A DNA stretch of 42,041 nucleotides from Nitrososphaerota archaeon (GTDB lineage Archaea; Thermoproteota; Nitrososphaeria; Nitrososphaerales; Nitrosopumilaceae). Position numbers and translations under genes: made by a program. The notes under the pieces are model-generated. The model searched no databases. It saw nothing but the letters and a program-made list of their open reading frames with translations, and was not told the origin of the DNA. Every line of letters begins with the position of its first letter. The stretch's first letter is position 1. This document shows, piece after piece, positions 22,680 to 30,326 of the stretch. The stretch is from NCBI GenBank assembly GCA_022573895.1, contig JACZTB010000010.1:1-42041 (forward strand). Direction: 5' to 3'.

Positions 22680-22790
22680 TTAGTCAAGTTGTTCAGGATG
22701 CCCTTTTCCACGCAGTGCAAACAAAACTATTGCCATTGTTATTGCAACTCCTGCAGCTGCACCAAATGCTGCTATTCCTGCTTCTGCCAT
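22680..22790 (-). CDS. 36-aa single-span membrane protein
   Basis: ATG at 22790, TAA at 22680-22682. The peptide starts MAEAGIAAFGAAAGVAITMA, continues through a hydrophobic run to VLFAL, and then has a basic RGKGH stop-transfer and a short polar tail. This is one clean transmembrane segment of about 22 residues, Ala- and Gly-rich. Codon choice (GCA, GGA, GTT) is like that of chromosomal genes. It is inside the second mobile element. The function is unknown; a small subunit or toxin-like peptide are both possible. Confidence 0.5.
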   Translation of the reverse strand: MAEAGIAAFGAAAGVAITMAIVLFALRGKGHPEQLD

Positions 22791-23022
22791 GAAACAGTTA
22801 GTGCAAAATTAACAATAAACATGACGGTGCCAAAATGAAAAATCTGTTTAATTTTTTTTGATTATCTTTACAATAACAAAGAAATTTCAACATATCATTC
22901 TGGTGCCTATTATATTTACAATAATATTTTTCAAAGTATTCAGACAAGACACTCCTCACAAATCAGACAAATGTTCAGTCTATCATTGATCTAATTTAAT
23001 ATTAAATATTGTATGCAATACA

Positions 23023-23123
23023 TGAAGACTGAAACAAACCTGCATCCACAAATCCTATTGTCATGTACAATGTCATGGATTCATCTCTATATGAGTAAAG
23101 GGCAGTAAGAATTTCAGTCTTCA
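23023..23123. repeat. Subterminal inverted repeat of second element
   Basis: TGAAGACTGAAA (23023-23034) and its exact inverse TTTCAGTCTTCA (23112-23123) enclose 77 nt. The AAGACTGAA core is the same as in the casposon pair at 22053/22129. Confidence 0.7.
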
Positions 23124-23188
23124 ATAACCTGATTTATTGAATCCCTAAGTGTTGTTTGATTTTACCAACATCAGGGGGAATTCTATTT

Positions 23189-23208
23189 TTACAGATAATC
23201 TCTAAAAA
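23189..23208. repeat. Target-site repeat copy 3
   Basis: Exact copy of the 20-bp leuB-end sequence; right boundary of the second element. Confidence 0.92.
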
Positions 23209-23276
23209 TTATATTCTTCCTTATCATGCCTGATTTTTCCTAATCCTTTATTATCAAGAAACTTTTTGCTAGTTTA

Positions 23277-23609
23277 ATGGCTTCAGAAAATTTTGATGAA
23301 GAGTGTCTACTTAAAGATATAAACTGCTCTAAATTATCTGCAGCAATTACAAAACTTACCTTCAGTTGGAATAGTTATTCAAATCCTGTTAGAGAAGCAC
23401 ATGAACTTATGGATAGATATCGAAAACTTTCTCTAGAAATTTTAGAGTATGAACAAAGAATGGGTTCTAAACTTAACAAGTATCAGAGAGCTAAACTTGA
23501 TACTTCGATGGAAGATTTAGCAAAAGTAATTCCTTACATGGAAAACAAAATTGAACCTTCTGAAATTTTAGAAAATAAGTCAATTAACAAAAGGGATTTC
23601 CATTTTTAG
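23277..23609 (+). CDS. Tandem paralogue 1, helical protein of 110 aa
   Basis: The protein begins MASENFDEECLLKDINCSKL and is helical and highly charged, with HELMDRYRKLSLEILEYEQRMGS and an end KVIPYMENKIEPSE shared with the next gene. About half of the residues are identical between the two. Both have the same upstream block (TTTTTCCTAATCC, then CTTTATTATCAAGAAAC), with a TATA-like CTTTATTAT about 27 nt before the ATG. The last codons (NKSINKRDFHF) differ from the paralogue, and the stop TAG lies inside repeat copy 4, so this C-terminus was changed at a junction. No family recognised. Confidence 0.6.
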   Translation: MASENFDEECLLKDINCSKLSAAITKLTFSWNSYSNPVREAHELMDRYRKLSLEILEYEQRMGSKLNKYQRAKLDTSMEDLAKVIPYMENKIEPSEILENKSINKRDFHF

Positions 23610-23625
23610 AGATAATCTCTAAAAA
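23606..23625. repeat. Target-site repeat copy 4 (one mismatch)
   Basis: TTAGAGATAATCTCTAAAAA differs from the other copies at one base (C to G). The change also makes AGAGATAATCTCT, a near-perfect palindrome. It contains the stop codon of the upstream paralogue. Confidence 0.9.
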
Positions 23626-23693
23626 TTTTGTTCTCCCCCATTGTGCGTAATTTTTCCTAATCCTTTATTATCAAGAAACTTTTTGCTAATTTA

Positions 23694-24005
23694 ATGGCTT
23701 CAGAAAATTTCGATGAAGAAGGTCTACTGAAAGTTATAAAAACTTTCGAGTTATCTGAAAAAATTACAATACTTAATTGGAATTGGAATAATTATTCAGA
23801 TTCCATTAAACAAGCACATGAACTAATGAGTGAAGGCCAAAAACTTTTTCTAGAAATTTCCGAGTATGAACAAAGAATGGGGTCCAATCTTAGTATGTAC
23901 CAGAAAAATAAAATCAATGAAGCTGTAGAAGATTTAGGTAAACTAATTCCTTACATGAAAAATAAAATCAAACCTTCTGAAAGTTTAAAAAATTTAGTCG
24001 ATTAG
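23694..24005 (+). CDS. Tandem paralogue 2, helical protein of 103 aa
   Basis: A paralogue of the preceding gene, starting MASENFDEEGLLKVIKTFEL, with the shared HELM, LEISEYEQRMGSNLSMYQK and KLIPYMKNKIKPSE segments. It is soluble and mostly helical with no cysteine. It probably represents the original gene, as its C-terminus is not cut by a repeat. The 417-bp spacing of repeat copies 3 and 4 equals the duplication unit. The function is unknown; such short helical proteins can be regulators or partner-binding proteins. Confidence 0.6.
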   Translation: MASENFDEEGLLKVIKTFELSEKITILNWNWNNYSDSIKQAHELMSEGQKLFLEISEYEQRMGSNLSMYQKNKINEAVEDLGKLIPYMKNKIKPSESLKNLVD

Positions 24006-24139
24006 TAAATCCTAACTTATTTCCTGTGTTAATTTCACTGTAGAATCACACAAAAATACTCATAGTTTCTATCTATATGGAATTGCTGATTTTTCTTGTT
24101 AACCTCTCAAAAGTGTAAAAAATTTGTTATGTGTCTTTT

Positions 24140-24501
24140 CTAGTCTTTTCTTTTTTTGACATCTGATGCTGGCGGATTCAGTGACCAGAAAAACATGGCC
24201 AATCCTATTGGAATCATGATTAACACCGCTGCAACAATTGAGATTGCATAAAAACCTGGATCTAAACCTAGAAAAAAAGGACCTGGAAATACTGCGTATA
24301 ACCACAAAAATCCAACAAAAATCAGAACAACCTTATTCTTTTTTACTAGTTTCTTCCATCCTAGTCTTCGTTTGTAAATATAACAATTCTTGCAACGTGT
24401 TCTATCATCTGTCATACAAGATGTGCAGCAGTTTTTTCACAGAAATAACATATTCTATCTCCAAATGCTGATCCACAAAAATCACATTTGTACACCAACA
24501 T
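24140..24501 (-). pseudogene. Zinc-ribbon membrane protein, frameshifted at an A6 run
   Basis: Two overlapping frames look like one gene. From ATG 24501 the first part reads MLVYKCDFCGSAFGDRICYF and C-E-K. The second, closed at 24140, supplies in its own frame C-C-T-S-C-M-T-D-D-R-T-R-C-K-N-C and then two hydrophobic spans (VVLIFVGFLWLYAVFPGPFF and a later AISIVAAVLIMIPIGLAMFF). They join across a run of six A (minus strand; plus 24432-24437). One extra A would give a continuous E-K-N-C-C protein with eight or more zinc ligands. As written, the first frame ends at a TGA overlapping an ATG (ATGA) that could restart the 91-residue second part. It may be a sequencing error, true mutation or frameshifting site. 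Confidence 0.7.
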
Positions 24502-24575
24502 AGATCCATTTCTTTGAATTTATCTTTTTTTCAAAAATTACCAATTTTTATTAATCACATATTTTGTCTCATTTC

Positions 24576-24707
24576 ATGGTAGTTTGCTGTATTTGTAAGA
24601 TTAATACAGGCACACTCAAAATCACCGACGGCAATCCAAAATACAAAGGAAAGCCAATTTGCAAAGAGTGTCAAGGTTATCGTAAACTTTTGACAGACAA
24701 AAAATAA
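24576..24707 (+). CDS. Small zinc-ribbon protein, 43 aa
   Basis: ATG at 24576, TAA at 24705. The protein begins MVVCCICKINTGTLKITDGN and has a second pair in ICKECQGYRKLL. The C-x2-C and C-x2-C pairs about 26 residues apart form one treble-clef or ribbon zinc site. A frame on the opposite strand over the same bases has no such logic. It ends one nt before the convergent 82-residue gene. The role is unknown; a nucleic-acid or protein-binding microprotein is likely. Confidence 0.6.
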   Translation: MVVCCICKINTGTLKITDGNPKYKGKPICKECQGYRKLLTDKK

Positions 24708-24708
24708 T

Positions 24709-24957
24709 TTAATCTGCTTCTTTTGTTTTGTTCTTTTCTGCCCATTTTTCATACATCTTGATTAGTTCATCAACATCTTTTCCTTCCTCAGAATAAGTTA
24801 CAATTACTCCAAATGTTCCTTTTTTGTCATGTCCTCTTGCAAAATATCCCCAAAAAGAATCTGGTAGTTTTTGAAAATTGTTTGAATCATGTGACACCCC
24901 TATCAAATTATTTCCAATTACTTCTACAACTTTTTTTGCATCATTTGCTTCAATCAT
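24709..24957 (-). CDS. Hypothetical protein, 82 aa
   Basis: An acidic soluble protein (MIEANDAKKVVEVIGNNLIG). The middle SFWGYFARGHDKKGTFGVIV and the tail DVDELIKMYEKWAEKN suggest a small alpha/beta fold with a C-terminal helix. It starts 38 nt after the stop of aspS on the same strand and could be read through from it. I recognise no family. Confidence 0.6.
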   Translation of the reverse strand: MIEANDAKKVVEVIGNNLIGVSHDSNNFQKLPDSFWGYFARGHDKKGTFGVIVTYSEEGKDVDELIKMYEKWAEKNKTKEAD

Positions 24958-24995
24958 GAAATAATCTATTCTCTATTGCAATAAAAACTGAATTA

Positions 24996-26282
24996 CTATG
25001 GACTGAGTCTGTCAGGATCTCTTGGATACAAAACCACTTCACGTACATTATCAACTCCAATGAGTGTGGTCATCAATCTATCTAACCCCATTCCCCATCC
25101 TGAATGAGGGGGCATTCCCCACTCAAATGTTTTAAGATGGTCTACAAATTGTGCAGGATCCAAATCTTGCTCTTTTAATCTGGTCTTTAATTTCTCTCCG
25201 TCGTGAAGTCTAGTTCCACCGGAGGATAATTCCAGAAATCCATATTGCAAATCAAATGATCTTGATAATGTTGGGTCTTCATCTTTTTCTCTAATGTAAA
25301 ATGGTTTTAGTTTCATTGGCCAGTCCATCAAAAAGTAAAATCCTGGATGGTTCTTTCCAATGATTCTTAGGTGTGAATCAAGCAAGTCGTCTCCAAATTC
25401 TACCTTCTCGCCTTCTTTCTTTAATTCGTCAATACACTGACTGTACGTAATTCTCTCAAATGGTGAAGATGGAACCTCAATGGTGTGACCAATTTCCTCT
25501 TGTTCTTTCTTACAATTCTCTGATGTGAATTTGTAAACCTCAATCACTAGAGATTCTAAAACATCCATGACATCATTGTAGTCCATAAACGCTGCCTCTA
25601 TGTCAATACTGGTAAATTCAGTCAAGTGTCTTCCTGTATGAGAGTTTTCTGCTCTGTAAAAGTTCGAAATCTCAAAAACCCGTTCCAATCCTATTGTCAT
25701 CTGTTCTTTGTATAATTGTGGGCTTTGGGCAAGATATGCTGTTTTTCCAAAATAGTCTAATGAAAATAGATTTGCTCCACCTTCACTTGCACTACCGATA
25801 ATTTTTGGTGTAGTAATTTCTAAGAATTTCTTTTCTGTTAATGTTTTACGTAATGATTGTAATACATAGTGTCTTAATTTGAAAATTGAAGCTGTTCTTT
25901 GATTTCTCATATCTAATGCACGATGGTTTAACCGTGTGTCAATGTTACTCTCTAGTCTTCCAATTGGATCAATTGGTAATGGATGAATTGCTTTTCCTAC
26001 AATTTCTATTTCTTCAGCTTTAATCTCAAAAGTAAAATCTCGCGCTTTTGTTTCCTGAACCACTCCTTTAACAATTACAGCACTTTGACGGTTAATTTCG
26101 CCTAGATTGTCGTTTAACTCTCCTTTGACAATAATTTGAGCAATTCCTGATACATCACGTAACGTGATAAATGTCATCTTTCCTAATTTTCGAAGATCTT
26201 CAATCCATCCTCCTAATATTACTTGTTTTCCAATTAATTCTGTAGTTAGTTCTGCTATGTCGTGAGATTTAACAAAAACCAT
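24996..26282 (-). CDS. aspS: Aspartyl-tRNA synthetase, archaeal type
   Basis: A 428-residue class II synthetase. An N-terminal OB-fold anticodon-binding domain (about 15-100: VILGGWIEDLRKLGKMTFIT) is followed by the catalytic domain with motif 2 in ISNFYRAENSHTGRHLTEF and motif 3 in GWGMGLDRLMTTLIG near the C-terminus. The bacterial GAD insertion is absent and the length is that of archaeal enzymes. Whether it is discriminating or also charges tRNA-Asn cannot be decided by eye, and asnS or gatCAB is not in the window. Confidence 0.95.
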   Translation of the reverse strand: MVFVKSHDIAELTTELIGKQVILGGWIEDLRKLGKMTFITLRDVSGIAQIIVKGELNDNLGEINRQSAVIVKGVVQETKARDFTFEIKAEEIEIVGKAIHPLPIDPIGRLESNIDTRLNHRALDMRNQRTASIFKLRHYVLQSLRKTLTEKKFLEITTPKIIGSASEGGANLFSLDYFGKTAYLAQSPQLYKEQMTIGLERVFEISNFYRAENSHTGRHLTEFTSIDIEAAFMDYNDVMDVLESLVIEVYKFTSENCKKEQEEIGHTIEVPSSPFERITYSQCIDELKKEGEKVEFGDDLLDSHLRIIGKNHPGFYFLMDWPMKLKPFYIREKDEDPTLSRSFDLQYGFLELSSGGTRLHDGEKLKTRLKEQDLDPAQFVDHLKTFEWGMPPHSGWGMGLDRLMTTLIGVDNVREVVLYPRDPDRLSP

Positions 26283-26446
26283 ATTCTTTCCCTATCTTTT
26301 ATCCTCAAATTCTATCTTAATGTCAAGGTTTCGGGTATTTTTCACAATTTGAACATGTTTCATTTGAATCAACTTTTATCATTCTGATAAAGTTGTTTAT
26401 ATCCCTTAGTGCAAAACAAAAATTCTAGTTGAGAACTAAGAAAAGC

Positions 26447-27385
26447 ATGGCCTTTCTTGTTGTTAAGGGACTATCAGCAAGGTACAATTCATCAAAAGGT
26501 CCAGTTTACGCAGTAGATGATGTAGATTTTGAATTAGAAGACGGAAAATCAATAGGAATTGCAGGTGAGAGTGCATGTGGCAAAACTACATTGGGGTTGT
26601 CACTTATCCGAATGCTTTCTGGTGGCAAGACTGAAGGCAAAATTCTATTTGATGGAAATTCCATTTTAGAAATGAAAGAATCTGATTTTGATGAAAAATA
26701 TCGATGGAAAAAAATCTCTATGATTTTTCAAGGTGCAATGAATTCACTAGATCCTGTTTTTACTATTAAAGAACAATTCCTTGAAATTCTAAAACAACAT
26801 AACTTTGATGGTGATTTTAATCAAGTAATTTTAGATGCCATCCATTCAGTTAGCCTAGATGAATCTATTTTGAAAAAATATCCTCATGAGTTAAGTGGAG
26901 GAATGAAACAAAGAGTAGTTATTGCAATGGCATTGCTTCTTAAGCCAAAATTTGTAATTGCTGATGAACCCACCACTGCACTTGATGTGTTAATTCAGGC
27001 ACAAATTGTAAATTTATTAAAAAATCTCAAAAAAGATGGCATGTCTTTTATGCTAATCACACATGATTTGGCATTATTGTCTGAAATTGCCGATAAGATT
27101 GGTATTATGTATGGTGGACATATGGTAGAATATGGTTCTTCTGAAGAAATTTACAAAAATCCAAAACATCCTTACACCCAAGGACTCTTAGAATCAATTC
27201 CAACACTAAAAGGAAATATTCCAAAATACATTAAAGGAATTCCTCCCAGCTTACTTGACGCACCAACAGAATGTCGATTTATAGATAGATGTCCTTTGGT
27301 ATTTGAAAAATGTAAACAAGTTCCTCCAAAATTTAAAACTAAAACTGGATATGTTAGATGTTGGCTTTATGAGGACGAAAAATAA
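26447..27385 (+). CDS. Oligopeptide/dipeptide ABC transporter ATPase (DppD/OppD type)
   Basis: About 312 residues from the ATG at 26447 (an upstream TTG at 26429 is possible). Walker A is GESACGKTT, where the usual Gly before Cys is Ala; the signature is LSGGMKQR; Walker B is FVIADEPTTALD; the switch His is in LITHDLALL. The C-terminal extension with four cysteines (CRFIDRCPLVFEKC...RCW) is the oligopeptide-transporter type domain. It powers uptake of peptides or nickel by partner permeases. No permease or binding protein gene is adjacent, so it must pair with components encoded elsewhere. A TATA-like TTTATAT lies about 50 nt upstream. Confidence 0.88.
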   Translation: MAFLVVKGLSARYNSSKGPVYAVDDVDFELEDGKSIGIAGESACGKTTLGLSLIRMLSGGKTEGKILFDGNSILEMKESDFDEKYRWKKISMIFQGAMNSLDPVFTIKEQFLEILKQHNFDGDFNQVILDAIHSVSLDESILKKYPHELSGGMKQRVVIAMALLLKPKFVIADEPTTALDVLIQAQIVNLLKNLKKDGMSFMLITHDLALLSEIADKIGIMYGGHMVEYGSSEEIYKNPKHPYTQGLLESIPTLKGNIPKYIKGIPPSLLDAPTECRFIDRCPLVFEKCKQVPPKFKTKTGYVRCWLYEDEK

Positions 27386-27425
27386 TTCTGAATTAAATAA
27401 CCAACCATGAGAAATTATTAAATGT

Positions 27426-27800
27426 CTAAGAATGTATCTTTACAATTGGTAGACATGAATCTATAATTCTTAACATTTCAGTTCTTAAAACTTTTTTATC
27501 AATTGTTATCCACACTCTTGATTTATTGATTGCAAAAGAAATGGTCTGTACTTTTTTTCTTTCTTCCCAAACAAATTCAATCTCTCCAAGGTTCTTATCA
27601 AAAAATCCCTCCAGATCAGTCTTTATGGCAATGTGCGAGAATTGATACTGTGTATCTCGGGCATTCAAAAGAGGTTCTAGTTCTGGTCTCCTTTTATAAG
27701 CTAGTAACTCTCCACGCTCACCAATTACGCCTACAAATCTGATAAATGGACTAATGCTTGATATATTGTCACAAATTTTTTTAAAGTCATCTTTTGACAT
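27426..27800 (-). CDS. Thaumarchaeal conserved protein (DUF6659-like)
   Basis: A 124-residue soluble protein. It has the layout I associate with a family common in thaumarchaea: a VIGERGELLAYKRR block near residue 25-40, a helix with QYQFSHIAIKTDLEGFFDK, then LGEIEFVWEERKKVQTISFA and VLRTEMLRIIDSCLPIVKIH at the end. Its N-terminal half looks like a roadblock- or sensor-like fold. Members occur in many copies per genome. The function is unknown. It stands alone on the minus strand, convergent with the ABC ATPase gene. Confidence 0.6.
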   Translation of the reverse strand: MSKDDFKKICDNISSISPFIRFVGVIGERGELLAYKRRPELEPLLNARDTQYQFSHIAIKTDLEGFFDKNLGEIEFVWEERKKVQTISFAINKSRVWITIDKKVLRTEMLRIIDSCLPIVKIHS

Positions 27801-27918
27801 TTGATTTAGTTGTAAAAATATGATATTTTAATGATTGTTTCAATATTAGGGTAAACTATTTTTCTTAAATCCTCTTTAACATTGACGTAACTCATACTAT
27901 TTTTTTTTGAAATATTAC

Positions 27919-28425
27919 TTAAAACACTAACGCAAATCCAGATACCACAGCAATTGTCTTAACCACTTTACCTGTGATCATAAATGTGATGAACTTGGTG
28001 AATTTCATTTTCTTTGCACCAGCAGAAATTAAAATGAAATCTCCAATTACTGGAATCCACGCTGCAAAAAATATTGCACCCCAACCAAATTTATCAAGTA
28101 ATTTGTTACCTTTTTTTTCACGTCCAACATTATCTGTATTTTTCTTTTTCCTGAATTTGCTGACTAGTTTATTTCCACCGAATCCAATAAAATAATTTAA
28201 CAAACCACCAATCGTAGATCCGATAATTAATACCAAACCAACAAGAAAAATATTTTCTCCACCTATCAATAAAGCAGATGTCAGAATTTCTGTCGGTAAG
28301 GGTATTGCCGTAGCTGACAACAAAGAATTAAGAAATAATCCAATTATTCCATAATCCTGAAATGCATTATTTGCTAGAATATCCTGTGCCAGTTGGTAAT
28401 ATTCCATAATTAATTCATAACTCAT
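27919..28425 (-). CDS. VTT/DedA-type membrane protein
   Basis: A 168-residue membrane protein with four or five hydrophobic segments. The VTT (DedA/YqaA) hallmark is visible: a re-entrant LLSATAIPLPTEILTSALLI, then IIGSTIGGLLNYFIGFGGNK, and WIPVIGDFILISAGAKKM near the end. DedA relatives move phospholipids or support membrane homeostasis; the exact role is open. It is divergent from a second VTT protein, with about 125 nt between. Confidence 0.8.
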   Translation of the reverse strand: MSYELIMEYYQLAQDILANNAFQDYGIIGLFLNSLLSATAIPLPTEILTSALLIGGENIFLVGLVLIIGSTIGGLLNYFIGFGGNKLVSKFRKKKNTDNVGREKKGNKLLDKFGWGAIFFAAWIPVIGDFILISAGAKKMKFTKFITFMITGKVVKTIAVVSGFALVF

Positions 28426-28550
28426 GACTAATACTACCTCGTTTTGTATGAGTCAAAATATAACCATCTCTAACATTCCTCATTTTCGTTTGTTTAAAGC
28501 CTTCAAAAATATTCGTTTTCAATAAATAAAGCCTGAAAATAGTTTGAATT

Positions 28551-29189
28551 GTGAATTTTGCTGACATATTTCCATTTGCTTCAGATGATGGTTATCTAAT
28601 TTTAGCATTAGTCAATTTCTTTGGTTCCCTTATTCCATTTGTTCCATTACCCGGATTTTTGTTGCTTGCTACAATGTCTGTCGGTAATGAATATAATCTA
28701 CATGTTTTAGCACTATTGTCTGCAATCACTGCTACTGTTGCAAAGCAAGCTATCTTTTTTGTTAGCTTTAGTGGACGAAGAATCATGAGTGAAAAAACTC
28801 GAAAAAGAATGCGCCCATTTGAGAGATTAGTGAAAAGATATGGTGCAGCTGCTGCATTTGTTGCTGCAGCAACTCCAATGCCTGATGATATAATATTTAT
28901 TCCGTTAGGACTTGCAAAATATAACCCAAAAAGATTTTTTATTGCAACACTTACTGGTAAAATTGTTCTTAGTTACATTATAGTTTTAATTTCACATTAT
29001 ATCGGATTGTCTTTCATAGAACCCTACTTGGAAAATATTGATGATACTACACCTGTTTACATAGGAATTATAATTTTTGGAGTAATAATGACTGCAATTA
29101 TAGTTTTACTTTTGAAATTAGATTGGCAAAGAATTATGGCAAAATTTGCTCCTTGGACTTTAGATAAAAATAACGAAGAAGAAGATTAA
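28551..29189 (+). CDS. Second VTT/DedA-type membrane protein
   Basis: A 212-residue protein starting at GTG, with about five hydrophobic spans. The family pattern appears in FGSLIPFVPLPGFLLLATMS, a GRRIMSEKTRKRMRPFERLV basic loop, and AAATPMPDDIIFIPLGLAKY (the P-x-P-x-D type re-entrant loop). The C-terminal tail is acidic (NNEEED). It belongs to a different subgroup from its divergent neighbour, so the two probably work on different lipids or as partners. Its stop overlaps the convergent mpg gene by 4 nt. Confidence 0.78.
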   Translation: MNFADIFPFASDDGYLILALVNFFGSLIPFVPLPGFLLLATMSVGNEYNLHVLALLSAITATVAKQAIFFVSFSGRRIMSEKTRKRMRPFERLVKRYGAAAAFVAAATPMPDDIIFIPLGLAKYNPKRFFIATLTGKIVLSYIIVLISHYIGLSFIEPYLENIDDTTPVYIGIIIFGVIMTAIIVLLLKLDWQRIMAKFAPWTLDKNNEEED

Positions 29190-29746
29190 ATTTTTATTTT
29201 AAAATTCCATAACTTGTTAGTTGCTTCTTTAATTCCTACTCTTGGTGACGCAAAAATCTTTACTGGTTTTTTTATTCCATCTGTAATGAATAATTTTAAA
29301 TGTTTTGTTAAATCTGTCCCATAATGTTCTTTAGTTATTTCTAATGCTTGAGTCAATTTTGCGGGTCCATTTGTAAGACTCTTCAAATTTGTAATTTTTC
29401 TATTTTTTTGCATTACTTTTATTCCTTTTTCAGGTTCAATTGCACGAATAAGGACTGCCCCTGCTTGAATTTTTGGATGTTTTGCTACTACATTAAAGCA
29501 AAAATACATTCCATAGGTGAAATAGACATAAGCCATTCCAACATTTCCAAACATAGCTTTGTTTCTTTCAGTAATTTTTCTAAATGCATGACTTGCAGGA
29601 TCATCTTTGTATCTGTATGCTTCAGTTTCTGTTATTATCCCTGATACTTCATGTCTACTTATTTTCCTCACAATTCTTTTTCCAAGAAGATTTTTTGCAA
29701 CAGTAACCGTGTCTCTTAAATAAAATTCCCTAGGAAGTATACTCAA
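29186..29746 (-). CDS. 3-methyladenine DNA glycosylase (AAG/MPG type)
   Basis: A 186-residue enzyme that removes alkylated purines in base-excision repair. Family blocks: REFYLRDTVTVAKNLLGKRI at the N-terminus, ITETEAYRYKDDPASHAF with the catalytic Glu, MAYVYFTYGMYFCFNVV with the intercalating Tyr region, and LTNGPAKLTQALEI. It is slightly shorter than bacterial homologues but complete. It overlaps the uracil-DNA glycosylase gene upstream by 17 nt, so the two repair genes are co-expressed. Confidence 0.92.
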   Translation of the reverse strand: MSILPREFYLRDTVTVAKNLLGKRIVRKISRHEVSGIITETEAYRYKDDPASHAFRKITERNKAMFGNVGMAYVYFTYGMYFCFNVVAKHPKIQAGAVLIRAIEPEKGIKVMQKNRKITNLKSLTNGPAKLTQALEITKEHYGTDLTKHLKLFITDGIKKPVKIFASPRVGIKEATNKLWNFKIKI

Positions 29747-30323
29747 TATCTACCAGAACCTCTCTGTTATTTTTTAACTCTCTGATTAAATCAAACAGTT
29801 TTATAATATCTATTTTTAATATATCAATTAGTTTTTGATTGTATATTGTTGCAGCTGGATGAATTGTCAAAAAATACAATTGGTTATCTTTTCGTATAAT
29901 CTTACCTCTAAATTTCATAATTTCAGATCCACCTAAAATTGAATTAAATGCTGTATTTCCTAAAATACAAATTATTTTTGGTTTAATTATGGAAATTTCC
30001 TGTTTAAGATATTCTTGACATGTATCTCTTTCGCTTGCTTTTGGTACTCTATTGTTTGGTGGTCTACACTTTACAATATTTGTAATGTATACTGCATCTC
30101 TTGAGATTCCTGCTTCATCAAGTGCAATTGAAAGTTTTTTTCCTGCTACTCCAATAAATGGCTCTCCATTTTTGTCCTCATTTCTTCCAGGTGCTTCTCC
30201 CACAAAGATTACGTCTGATTGAGAATTTCCTTTACCAGGCACTGCATTGGTTCTTGTTTTACAAAGATCACACTTTGTACATTTTATGACATTTTGTTTA
30301 ATTATCTCTAATTCTTGATTCAT
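29730..30323 (-). CDS. Family 4 uracil-DNA glycosylase (Fe-S)
   Basis: A 197-residue glycosylase removing uracil from DNA. Two Cys near the N-terminus (CTKCDLC, about 16-22) and Cys residues near 86 and 102 provide the 4Fe-4S cluster ligands. The active-site GEAPGRNEDKNGEPFIG matches the family 4 signature (G-E-A-P-G). The later LTIHPAATI is the leucine-loop H-P motif. Typical length. It sits between tldD (3 nt upstream) and the methyladenine glycosylase (17-nt overlap), forming a compact three-gene cluster. Confidence 0.93.
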   Translation of the reverse strand: MNQELEIIKQNVIKCTKCDLCKTRTNAVPGKGNSQSDVIFVGEAPGRNEDKNGEPFIGVAGKKLSIALDEAGISRDAVYITNIVKCRPPNNRVPKASERDTCQEYLKQEISIIKPKIICILGNTAFNSILGGSEIMKFRGKIIRKDNQLYFLTIHPAATIYNQKLIDILKIDIIKLFDLIRELKNNREVLVDIEYTS

Positions 30324-30326
30324 TTT

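Larger units (their letters stand above)
22276..23190. mobile_element. Second, non-autonomous element of the same family
   Basis: 915 bp between repeat copies 2 and 3. The left end (AAATAGTATG, five C, TTTCTACG ... GTTTGTTTGTTGGA) is colinear with the inverted right end of the casposon over about 75 bp. The inverted right end reads AAAAATAGAATT, five C, TGATGTTGG, similar at the tip. It has no transposase gene. It holds a structured-RNA candidate, a 36-residue membrane protein gene and an inverted-repeat pair shared with the casposon. It is best read as a MITE-like derivative mobilised by a casposase in trans. About 400 nt at 22276-22679 and 400 nt at 22791-23190 hold nothing else coding that I can support. 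Confidence 0.65.

Noticed and set aside
24555-24752. 65-codon minus-strand reading frame
   Set aside because: The plus strand over the same bases encodes a clean two-pair zinc ribbon, and this frame also overlaps the 82-residue gene.
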